Below are positions 1 through 6,648 of a stretch of DNA of 12,111 bases, piece by piece. The notes beneath the pieces were generated by a model. The model made no database searches. It saw nothing but the letters and a program-made list of their open reading frames with translations, and was not told the DNA's origin. The position numbers and the translations under genes are program-made. Position 1 is the stretch's first letter; each line of letters begins with the position of its first letter. The stretch is from JANNFX01 sp040080075. Lineage in GTDB: Bacteria > Pseudomonadota > Alphaproteobacteria > Rhizobiales > Hyphomicrobiaceae. The stretch spans positions 1 to 12,111 of the forward strand of contig JBEBJD010000021.1 of the NCBI GenBank assembly GCA_040080075.1. Direction: 5' to 3'.

Positions 1-608
1 AAAATCTGATCCGGCAGCGCGATATTGAGCGTCGGCGAGAACTGCAAGTTGCTCACGTTGCCTCTGTCATCATCGCCAGCAAAGTCGGTGTCGTATCGAA
101 CGGCGCCAACGAAGAATGAGCCAAGTGTGATTTCCGGCAGTGCATAGCGATAGCCGAAGGTAGGCACAACCCGCCACCTGCCGCTGCCGAACTGGTCTTC
201 GGCCGCCGTTGGCATGATGAGCTGTGCACCGAAGCCGACGGCCTGGCGCTTGTCGATCGACTTGATCAAAAGCGCTTGGGTCAGCGTGTCGCCATAACCG
301 AATTCCCAACTTCCCGTTGGATTATCCAGGCTCGGAACGTCATTGTAGACGAACGGGGCATCGATGCGCAGACCGAGCTGCCAGCCGTCACCCAGGTTAA
401 GCGGCTTGTCGTAGCGTAAAATTAAGGTAGTTGCTTCGAGGGTGCGCGCAAGGTTGGAGTAGCCAAGCCTGAGGTCTATTCGTTGCACGGGGTTCGTGAC
501 ATCTTGTCCCGTATTTGTCTCCTCGCCGGCTCTGGTCTCCTCTGCACCAGCAGAGCACATGAGAGTAACAATCAATGCGATTTTCAAAGCCGCCGACGAT
601 CTTGTCAT
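1..608 (-). CDS. Outer-membrane beta-barrel-like protein, C-terminus cut off by window edge
   Basis: An uninterrupted minus-strand frame runs from an ATG at 608 to the window edge (202 codons seen, no stop). It opens with a Sec-type signal (MTRSSAALKIALIVTLMCSA, then GAEETRAGEE). The mature part alternates aromatic/hydrophobic and polar residues with Gly/Asp turns (for example LRLGYSNLAR, GDGWQLGLRIDAPF, GRWRVVPTFGYRYALP), the pattern of transmembrane beta-strands. It reads like the broad transporter / phenol-MetA-pathway class of outer-membrane proteins, but I cannot name a subfamily. The ATG has a GGAG ribosome-binding site about 8 bases upstream. Only 17 bases separate it from the stop of the SphA-like gene upstream, so the two are probably co-transcribed. 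It probably sits in the outer membrane as a second pore or channel; the substrate is unknown. Confidence 0.7.
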   Translation of the reverse strand, partial: MTRSSAALKIALIVTLMCSAGAEETRAGEETNTGQDVTNPVQRIDLRLGYSNLARTLEATTLILRYDKPLNLGDGWQLGLRIDAPFVYNDVPSLDNPTGSWEFGYGDTLTQALLIKSIDKRQAVGFGAQLIMPTAAEDQFGSGRWRVVPTFGYRYALPEITLGSFFVGAVRYDTDFAGDDDRGNVSNLQFSPTLNIALPDQI

Positions 609-625
609 TTTGGTCTCCGGGCGCG

Positions 626-1618
626 TCAGAAACTCAGCCCCATACGAAGCCAAGCTGACTCGCCGTCAAAATGCTTTTCTGTTTCAAACTGCTTCAGGTA
701 TTTTGCGGTCAAGGTCAGCCCGACGCTGCCAATCTTGGTCGAGTAGGAGACGACCGGCCCGAGCACAAAGTACTTTGCTTTGAGGTCGTCGGTCAGTAGC
801 AAACCTTTGAGCGATTCCGCGCCAGCGCCGCTGTCGTCCTGAAGCTGCTGATAGTAGCCACCATTGACACCGAGCAGCCATCCGTTGGCGAAGCGCTGCA
901 CCAGCGTCGCCTCGATATGCATCTCAGCGCCCGTCTGGTAGTTTGTGGCCTCGTTCTTTTCGCTGAAGGTCACGCCGAGCGCGACGTCGAGTTCATGGCC
1001 GGTGGCAGGATCCAAATAGGTGTACGAAAGCGTCGGATCGACGGCGAACCGGTTCTTGCCCGGATTGGCCGCGTCCGCGCTGCGATCGCGCAAGTTGATG
1101 CTTGTCGTTTCGAAGTCGCCGGTCGGGAGATACATAGGAGCGGCGAACGAATAGTGCGCCTTCCCGTTGTGCCAGCCGATCATAGGAACGATGACGATAT
1201 CGCCCAGTCCGTTGGCATCACCGGCGTCGATCGATCCGCTTATGGACCCAAAGCGAGGGACCGTCAAAGTGCCGGTTGCATCGATATGCGCATCGATGAA
1301 TGGAAACTGAAAACTGAGCCCGGCGCTGCCGCCGACGATTTGTCCTGGTGCAACGGCGGTGATCACTGTCTTACTGAGATTGAGCTCGAGATCGGCATCA
1401 GAGACGGTCGCGCCAACAAGCGTGCCAGCGTGGAGTTCGCCGCTGAAGTGCACATAGTCGTTGCTGATGTAGACGCCAGGGGCTGGCACGACCCCCATAG
1501 CTAGATCTCGCGTCCCAACGAGATAAGTCCCCATCGAGCCTTCGACCGCGCTGGCTTGGTCAAGTGGTGCGCCAAGGGCTGCTAGGCACAACACTGTAGC
1601 GACGTATCTGTGGGACAT
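626..1618 (-). CDS. SphA-family / phenol MetA-pathway-type outer-membrane transporter
   Basis: A 330-residue predicted outer-membrane beta-barrel. I chose the ATG at 1618 because it begins a good signal peptide (MSHRYVATVLCLAALGAPL, then DQASA) and has GAGG 6 bases upstream; the in-frame extension to 1747 is not signal-like. The segment GLGDIVIVPMIGWHNGKAHY followed by FAAPMYLPTGDF, and later YTYLDPATGHELDVALGVTF, match my memory of the family annotated as SphA or 'MetA-pathway of phenol degradation' (PF13557). Members of that family are porin-like and occur near genes for catabolism of hydrophobic compounds. The protein ends in Phe (MGLSF), the usual C-terminal signal for barrel assembly. 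It is followed after 17 bases by a second barrel-like gene and preceded by a 427-bp gap, so it may have its own promoter. The probable role is outer-membrane passage of the substrate used by this cluster (inference). Confidence 0.8.
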   Translation of the reverse strand: MSHRYVATVLCLAALGAPLDQASAVEGSMGTYLVGTRDLAMGVVPAPGVYISNDYVHFSGELHAGTLVGATVSDADLELNLSKTVITAVAPGQIVGGSAGLSFQFPFIDAHIDATGTLTVPRFGSISGSIDAGDANGLGDIVIVPMIGWHNGKAHYSFAAPMYLPTGDFETTSINLRDRSADAANPGKNRFAVDPTLSYTYLDPATGHELDVALGVTFSEKNEATNYQTGAEMHIEATLVQRFANGWLLGVNGGYYQQLQDDSGAGAESLKGLLLTDDLKAKYFVLGPVVSYSTKIGSVGLTLTAKYLKQFETEKHFDGESAWLRMGLSF

Positions 1619-2045
1619 GCGTGCCTCGATAAAAAACCGAATCCGTTTCGCAATGTAGCGGGCGAACGCCAATTTATGCGCCGGAAACAATTCAATACCT
1701 TGATTTCGACGTGCTGGGAGAAGCCTTAGAATAACTCCTGGTCGCAAAAACCAATTTTCTCCAATCGTGTTGCCTCAACGTAACAGGCCAGAAGGGCCAA
1801 ACCGCGATGCAATATCCTTGTCACCAATTGCCAGCGGCCCGGATTGGCTTGCGAATCGTCTGCTGTATCGTCATGGGACTGGCTGGGGGACAAGAGTTGT
1901 TCTCCAAGATACGTCAATTGGTGCTATGGATACTGGGACTGTCCCGTTGAGTGAGCGTCTTGCAGGCGACCAAGCCACAACCATAAAAGGCCGCGGGTTC
2001 CATCCGGCCGTTAATGCGGTGTGCCGGCTGAGGACTTGCAGACAG
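1619..2045. other. 427-bp gap between the HupE-like and SphA-like genes
   Basis: No convincing gene. Minus-strand frames here (for example one opening with TTG at 1917 and ending at 1726) lack a good start and ribosome-binding site, and I do not call them. The gap should hold the end of the upstream transcript and possibly a promoter for the two barrel genes, but I found no good -35/-10 pair. On the minus strand, GGCCG and CGGCC (about 1990-2009) are separated by 11 bases and followed by TTTT, a weak terminator-like hairpin. GGGACTGTCCC at 1935-1945 is a short perfect palindrome of unknown meaning. Confidence 0.6.
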
Positions 2046-3167
2046 TTAGCTCCAAAACTCTGAAACGCGTGAAACCAGCCAAACGCATGACGTGATGCCG
2101 ATAGCGTAGGCGGCGGCAAGGCGGGCGGGCGCAATCGGACCTGAAAATGCAACCGTCAGCACCCTGAACGCCACAACCAAGCCTGCAACAAATAGCAATT
2201 GCCCGGCTTCCACGCCGAGGTTGAACATGAGAAGAGCCAACGGAACGTCGATCTGTGGCAGTCCGATCTCCTTAAGAGCGCCTGCAAAACCGAAGCCGTG
2301 GAGGAGGCCGAAAGCGAAGGCAACAATCCAGGGATAAACTTCGGATAGGCGTCGCTCGCTTGTGTTCTGGCTCTGACGCTTGGTACCCTCAGCATCAGCC
2401 CGGAACACTTGCCACTCACTTGTTTGTGTTCTGGAGTCACAATCGCTTGCTGGCCTTCGCCCGGAACCAAGCGTTTGATCCAGAACACTAGGCGCCATGA
2501 TTGCAAGCTCGCGGGCGACAAATGCGATGCTCAGAGCGATGACAGCTTCAACCGGTTTCTGCGGCAGGCTCAGAAACCCGAGCGCGGCCCCTGCAAGGGT
2601 GATGCTGTGGGCCACAGTAAAAGCCGTAATCGTTTTTACAAGCATCCATGGGTCGCGTATCAACAGTAAGAGCGCCAAGACGAATAGCAGGTGATCAGTA
2701 CCGGCAAGTATGTGGTCGACGCCGAGCCAGAAGTAAGTGTTCGCGACCGCTAGCATGGATTGACTGCCCGCCACACGAAGCACTGGTTGTTGCGGCGTAA
2801 GTCTCGTCACCTGTGTTGTGCCGTCGCCATAAGCCACGCGAGCCAGCACATCCGTCAGTGTCGTGCGCAGCCCATCGATGGCTATTTCACGGCCCTCCAG
2901 TCCATTGTCGCATGCGACGCTCCATCGCTCGTAGAAGGCGCCTCCAGTGATTGAGCCGGCGGGCCCGGCCAAGGTCTTGCATTCCACTGGCATCCGGACG
3001 TAGAGACCAAGCCGCTTGTCGCCTGCCGCAGGAACCTTCCATAAGACCGAGTAGGTATTTGCCGCGGTCTCTCGCAGCTCCAGATAGGCCGGACGCATCT
3101 CGTGTGCCTGTGCCACACTGATAAGCAAAACGGGGATCAGGATCCAATACAACGCCCGGCGGATCAT
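2046..3167 (-). CDS. HupE/UreJ-type integral membrane protein with an in-frame repeat insertion
   Basis: A 373-residue protein with an N-terminal signal segment (MIRRALYWILIPVLLISVAQ, then AHEMRP), an extracytoplasmic domain of about 110 residues, then a multi-helix membrane domain. DHILAGTDHLLFVLALLLL (about 151-169), TAFTVAHSITLAGA (181-194) and FGLLHGFGFAGAL (286-298), rich in conserved His, are typical of the HupE/UreJ_2 family. Relatives are proposed metal (nickel) or small-solute permeases, but many members, including this type, have no proven substrate. The start overlaps the stop of the PPIase gene by ATGA (3164-3167), suggesting translational coupling, and GAGG lies about 8 bases upstream. 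Residues about 227-269 form a hydrophilic, Arg/Ser/Gln-rich stretch between two membrane helices. It is encoded exactly by two palindromic repeat units and looks like a later insertion. The flanking helices and motifs are intact, so the gene may still work. Confidence 0.8.
   Translation of the reverse strand: MIRRALYWILIPVLLISVAQAHEMRPAYLELRETAANTYSVLWKVPAAGDKRLGLYVRMPVECKTLAGPAGSITGGAFYERWSVACDNGLEGREIAIDGLRTTLTDVLARVAYGDGTTQVTRLTPQQPVLRVAGSQSMLAVANTYFWLGVDHILAGTDHLLFVLALLLLIRDPWMLVKTITAFTVAHSITLAGAALGFLSLPQKPVEAVIALSIAFVARELAIMAPSVLDQTLGSGRRPASDCDSRTQTSEWQVFRADAEGTKRQSQNTSERRLSEVYPWIVAFAFGLLHGFGFAGALKEIGLPQIDVPLALLMFNLGVEAGQLLFVAGLVVAFRVLTVAFSGPIAPARLAAAYAIGITSCVWLVSRVSEFWS
2362..2408. repeat. 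Palindromic repeat unit A, inside the HupE-like gene
   Basis: A 47-bp unit with ends GTGTTCTGG and CCGGAACAC that pair with one mismatch, plus a GGTACC centre. Read on the minus strand it matches the intergenic unit at 8946-8992 at 39 of 47 positions, with no gap, by manual alignment. In the reading frame of the host gene it encodes FRADAEGTKRQSQNT. The same frame of the intergenic copy gives FRADPEGTKCQCRNT. Confidence 0.8.
2426..2488. repeat. Palindromic repeat unit B, inside the HupE-like gene
   Basis: A 63-bp unit with perfect 9-bp terminal inverted repeats GTGTTCTGG (2426-2434) and CCAGAACAC (2480-2488). The outer stem extends further with a one-base bulge. An inner stem pairs CGCTTG with CAAGCG. 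It shares its terminal sequence with unit A but has a different core, and lies 17 bp from unit A. Together the two units add a stop-free run of about 43 codons to the host gene. Confidence 0.75.
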
Positions 3168-4018
3168 CGACGCGCCTCGGCTTTTTCCAAACCTTCAATG
3201 GTGACCTTGTAGCGCTTCATGAGGCTCCCGATGCGGTCCTGTTCCAGCGCTTTGCGCTTGGTGTTTGACCAATCGCGCAAGACAGCGTCACGCACCTCGG
3301 CAAGTGCTGGCTCGCGTCCATTTTGGCGCCCCGTGACGCGGACGAGATGAAGCCCATAGCTCGACTCCACGGGCCCCGACCATTGATCAGCGGGTAAACT
3401 CTCCAACTCTTCGGCAAACTTATCTCCGAAGGTCTGATTGATCGCGGTCTTAGCCGTCAGCGGCAGCACCGCGGGCAGTAAGGTTTGATCGCCCAGTGTT
3501 GCCAGATCAGCCTGCGCATTCACCCGCAATGCCTCAAGCAACGCCTGCGCATCTTTGCCGGCTGACTCGCCACGCTTCGTTGGATTGAGAAAAATCTGCT
3601 GGAAGGATGTCAATGACTCGATACGGAATTGACCGGCATTCGCCTTGAGATAGCTATCGAGCTCGGTATCGCTGGGCATGAGGGAGCCGGCTTCTGCGTC
3701 GGCTAAAAACTCCATCTTCTGCCGCAGGCGGCGGCGAATGACCGTGTCATCCTTCTCCAATCCAAGCAGCAGTGCCTCGCGATAATACAACTCTTCCTTG
3801 ACGTAGTCGTCGACCAGTCCTTTGAGTTCCTGCGCGGTCGGCGGCCTCTGCCAGGTCTTGCCGAACAGCCCGGCCAGTTGTTCAAGCTTGGACGATGTGA
3901 CCAGAATTTCGCCGGCTTCTGGTTCTTTGGAACGGTTAAGAGTGCCGTAGAGAAGGAAAATTGTAATAGCTAGCCCGAGAAAGTGCACAAGTGGCTCCCG
4001 GAGCACGCGGCCAATCAT
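3164..4018 (-). CDS. Membrane-anchored parvulin-type peptidyl-prolyl cis-trans isomerase
   Basis: A 284-residue protein. Residues about 11-26 (VHFLGLAITIFLLYGT) form one N-terminal membrane anchor, placing the rest in the periplasm. Residues 40-110 are a charged helical region (QELKGLVDDYVKEELYYREA) typical of SurA/PpiC-like chaperones. The C-terminal half carries a parvulin domain: SFQQIFLNP, then FGDKFAEELESLPADQWSGP, then ESSYGLHLVRVTGR, where the YGLHLV strand is a parvulin hallmark. The family catalyses prolyl isomerisation and assists folding of exported proteins. The ATG at 4018 has a strong ribosome-binding site (GGAGGAG, 7 bases away). Its stop overlaps the HupE-like start by 4 bp, so the two are one unit. 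It follows the unknown secreted protein after 106 bp. Likely clients are the exported enzymes and barrels of this cluster (inference). Confidence 0.82.
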   Translation of the reverse strand: MIGRVLREPLVHFLGLAITIFLLYGTLNRSKEPEAGEILVTSSKLEQLAGLFGKTWQRPPTAQELKGLVDDYVKEELYYREALLLGLEKDDTVIRRRLRQKMEFLADAEAGSLMPSDTELDSYLKANAGQFRIESLTSFQQIFLNPTKRGESAGKDAQALLEALRVNAQADLATLGDQTLLPAVLPLTAKTAINQTFGDKFAEELESLPADQWSGPVESSYGLHLVRVTGRQNGREPALAEVRDAVLRDWSNTKRKALEQDRIGSLMKRYKVTIEGLEKAEARR

Positions 4019-4025
4019 TCCAATT

Positions 4026-4032
4026 CTCCTCC
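4026..4032 (-). promoter_or_regulatory. Strong ribosome-binding site of the PPIase gene
   Basis: CTCCTCC on the plus strand gives GGAGGAG on the minus strand, 7 bases before the ATG at 4018. This fixes the start, and it suggests the PPIase/HupE pair is translated efficiently independently of the genes upstream. Confidence 0.75.
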
Positions 4033-4124
4033 CGAATTATCCCAAAACTTGCCCAATCCGCAATCGTTAGCGGTGGCTGGCCGCCTATCGTGGCCATTGC
4101 ATTGTCTCACAACCAAACTATGGA

Positions 4125-4718
4125 TCAGCCATTTGGTTTTACAGCTTCCTCTAAAGCAGGTTGAGATAGCCGATCAAGCCACGCCGTGACGTTTTGGACT
4201 GCGCTGGCGACGCCATAAATGCGGATCAATCCCAGCTCCCGAGCGGCTCGTGGCGTGACTCGTCCATCGACCAGAGCTTTGACAACGGGCTCGTCTGTTA
4301 TAATGACGACGTCGTTGCTGGCCGGTCCGCCAGCATCGGGCTTCATATCAAGACCTGTGTGGGCTGGCTCAAAGCGGGTCCAGAGCATGGGCTCGATCAT
4401 CAAGAGGGCGATGGCGGGATCTCCGTTGCCATCACGAACTCGCCAAAGTCCATCACGCAATCGACTGAGCTGTTTGACGGCACTTCCATATCCAAGCAGT
4501 TTCTTAGTTGCGAGCGGCCGGTCGTCCCGGGATAACTGGCCGTCGAGCTGTGCCCGCCAAACTGCCGAAGTGACGTAGAGCGCATTCGGGTAGATCCAGT
4601 TGAGGATGCCCCGATTAATGCTTGCTGGATCGTGGTAGCCACACGCCCATGCACCAGGTCCAAATAAAAGGGCCGTGGCCAGAAGCACCAGCCGGAACGT
4701 GCCTGCGGCCAGCTTCAT
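4125..4718 (-). CDS. Small secreted protein of unknown family
   Basis: A 197-residue protein that I do not recognise as a named family. It begins with a clear signal peptide (MKLAAGTFRLVLLATALLFG), probably cut after AWA at residue 25, leaving Cys26 at the mature N-terminus. The sequence before the Cys (GAWAC) is not a standard lipobox, so a lipoprotein is possible but not supported. The first mature segment, CGYHDPASINRGILNWIYPN, has the dense Cys/His/Asp/Trp/Tyr content of a conserved motif. The ATG at 4718 overlaps the DUF3604 stop (ATGA, 4715-4718). No ribosome-binding site is visible, so translation probably depends on coupling. A TTG at 4730 could also start the frame but fits less well. 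Tight linkage to the DUF3604 genes implies a shared function, perhaps an accessory periplasmic protein (inference). Confidence 0.7.
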   Translation of the reverse strand: MKLAAGTFRLVLLATALLFGPGAWACGYHDPASINRGILNWIYPNALYVTSAVWRAQLDGQLSRDDRPLATKKLLGYGSAVKQLSRLRDGLWRVRDGNGDPAIALLMIEPMLWTRFEPAHTGLDMKPDAGGPASNDVVIITDEPVVKALVDGRVTPRAARELGLIRIYGVASAVQNVTAWLDRLSQPALEEAVKPNG

Positions 4719-6619
4719 GGTGTGTACCAAATGGGTGACGTGTAGGCGCGTTCCTGGGTAATCATCGGAACGCCGGGAGACATCGTGACGGCGAAACGTT
4801 TGGCTTCATAAGCGGTCCAGCGGGGCGTTGGGATCTCGATAACACGAGCGTAGTAGAATGCGGACTGCGCTGCGTTGAAATCGGGATCCGTCCAGGTGGC
4901 ACTTAATTCCGGCGCGCCGATAGTGTTCTTCCAAGTCGCGTTGGTGATGTCGACCGTATTGCCCACTGGCGGGATCTTCCCGCTTGTGTCCGGTTTGCGG
5001 TCGCCGCTCCAGACAGCGTCGTAAACCTTCTCCTGAGCGTGACCATCCTTGTCGAGCCATCCTTTGACGATCTGGATGCGGTCAAGATTGCCGCTGTAGG
5101 GATCTTTCATGGCAGCGACGAGGAAGCTCGGAGATTTGGCGCCCGGCGACTTGCGCAAATCGCCGCCCATCGGAACGCCCTTCGCATAACCAACACCTGC
5201 CGGAAGCCGCGACAGGGCGTCATCCGCAGTGAAGTCCCAGCCACCGAAAAAGCGGACAACCATGCGCGGGCCGGTAGTCGCGTATGTTTCCTTGCGCTTC
5301 ATGGCATCGAAGATTGCTTCACGCGTATTCTCGGTTGCCCACACACCAGCGTAACCGGCGGCAGCCTGTTGCCAGCCCTTGACCGTGTATTTGGGATCTG
5401 GCGCCTCGATGACGACATGCTCCCAGCGGTGAGGCCCCGGCTCAACGCCGGAGTGCTTGCCAAAGAAGTTCTCCTCCTCGACCGCCGCCAATGAGGTGTG
5501 CGCGTCGGTGCTGCCGATCATGCCAAACTTGAAGGGGTTCACCCCGAGCTTCCGCTCCAGCAACAAGCCAGTTTTAAGGGCTTCGCGGGAATATTCGTAT
5601 TGATACATTTCGGGTTTTTTGACCTCGGTGCCATTGAGGTTGGCCTTGTCCCATTTTTCATAGTCGGCGAATTCGTCGTTAGGAGACAGTGCCGGATGCG
5701 CTTCGCTATCGCCCTTGATTTGAGTGGCCTCAATGATCGGCTCGAAGCGGGCGCGCAACGCTGCCAGTTCCTTCGTGTAGGGCTTGCCGTCGAAGGTCTC
5801 CACCGAGAACATGCGGCCATTGCTCAGGTTGCCGTTGTGAGGGATGGCGAGTACCTCGCCACCCGTCCGCTTTTCGAAATCGGCGAGAAAGGCCCAAAGG
5901 TCTTCCGGATTTTGACTGTCGAACTGGGAATAGGGCACGGTGCGGTTCGCCACGCTGGCGTCGCCCCGGAAGAGTACATTGCGGTGAAGATTGTTGCCGC
6001 CCATGGTGGTGTATTCAAAACCAATGATCGCGCTGAACCGGCCAGGATCGTTGTATTTGTCAGCCAGCGCCGTGTAGGCCTGCCAGGCATTGCGCACGGC
6101 CTTGTCGCTCTTGATCGGCGCCTCCTTGGTGGACAGCGAGGCCACGATCTCCATAGCCGTGGCGAAGACCTTGTCCTGATTGCCGCTCTTCAGTGAGTCA
6201 TACCATTTCCTGCCTATTTCCGTGGAGAGGATCTCCGGATCGCCGCTGAGCAACTGTGGCATGAGACCGTACATCTCGGCGTGATCAGAGATCACCAGGA
6301 AGTCAAGTGGCCGCGAAAGCTTGGCGCGGAGTCCATACGTCGTAGAGATTTCCTCGCCGCGTGCGAAACGGAAGGCATCCTCCTGCCCGACCCGGTTCAT
6401 GGTCCCCGCATCGACCGAGATCGAGGTGTGCAAGTGGGTATCACCAAACAGAACGCGTGCCGGATAATTTCGCCCGGCATAGGGTGAGAACTGCGGCTTG
6501 CTTATATGGGCAACGTCGTCCTTCGTGGCGGCCTCATGGTTGCCGGGCTCCGCTGCCCAGGCGACGGACGTCAAGGTGCAACCTGCGAGCAGGAATATTG
6601 TTCGTAAGGTCACTTTCAT
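4715..6619 (-). CDS. DUF3604 protein (PHP-like metallohydrolase), copy 1, exported
   Basis: A 634-residue protein with a signal peptide cut near residue 22 (SVAWA, then AEPGN). The ATG at 6619 is chosen because the signal starts there and GGGAG lies 8 bases upstream; 29 bases separate it from the stop of copy 2. The length and motifs fit DUF3604 (PF12228). PHP-like metal-binding motifs are visible in order: GDTHLHT (D60, H62, H64), SDHAE (D112, H113), LHRN (H212), AIPHNGNLSNG (H261, N262) and STDAHTS (D372, H374). PHP-superfamily enzymes are metal-dependent hydrolases, mostly phosphoesterases, but I know of no firm substrate for this family. The C-terminal third, including VRFFGGWDF, DRIQIVKGW and the end PMITQERAYTSPIWY, is strongly conserved with copy 2. 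The stop overlaps the next start by 4 bp. It probably acts in the periplasm. Confidence 0.87.
   Translation of the reverse strand: MKVTLRTIFLLAGCTLTSVAWAAEPGNHEAATKDDVAHISKPQFSPYAGRNYPARVLFGDTHLHTSISVDAGTMNRVGQEDAFRFARGEEISTTYGLRAKLSRPLDFLVISDHAEMYGLMPQLLSGDPEILSTEIGRKWYDSLKSGNQDKVFATAMEIVASLSTKEAPIKSDKAVRNAWQAYTALADKYNDPGRFSAIIGFEYTTMGGNNLHRNVLFRGDASVANRTVPYSQFDSQNPEDLWAFLADFEKRTGGEVLAIPHNGNLSNGRMFSVETFDGKPYTKELAALRARFEPIIEATQIKGDSEAHPALSPNDEFADYEKWDKANLNGTEVKKPEMYQYEYSREALKTGLLLERKLGVNPFKFGMIGSTDAHTSLAAVEEENFFGKHSGVEPGPHRWEHVVIEAPDPKYTVKGWQQAAAGYAGVWATENTREAIFDAMKRKETYATTGPRMVVRFFGGWDFTADDALSRLPAGVGYAKGVPMGGDLRKSPGAKSPSFLVAAMKDPYSGNLDRIQIVKGWLDKDGHAQEKVYDAVWSGDRKPDTSGKIPPVGNTVDITNATWKNTIGAPELSATWTDPDFNAAQSAFYYARVIEIPTPRWTAYEAKRFAVTMSPGVPMITQERAYTSPIWYTP
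4725..4772. repeat. 48-bp tract identical to 6665-6712 (3' end of DUF3604 copy 1)
   Basis: The plus-strand bases from TACCAAATGGG to ATCATCGGAACG are identical, base for base, to those at 6665-6712. The tract encodes the last conserved residues, VPMITQERAYTSPIWY, in both paralogues with identical codons. Confidence 0.9.
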
Positions 6620-6648
6620 GGGGCGTACTCCCGTTCTATGCGTGCAGT

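Noticed and set aside
1726..1917. A small 63-codon minus-strand frame in the gap before the SphA-like gene.
   Set aside because: It would need a TTG start, has no convincing ribosome-binding site and no recognisable motif.
2362..2488. A CRISPR array or an intact insertion sequence as the explanation of the repeats in the HupE-like gene.
   Set aside because: There are only two dissimilar units with palindromic ends, no regular spacers, no transposase and no evident target duplication.
5498..6196. A 232-codon plus-strand open frame.
   Set aside because: It is antisense to DUF3604 copy 1 and has no signal, motif or ribosome-binding site of its own.
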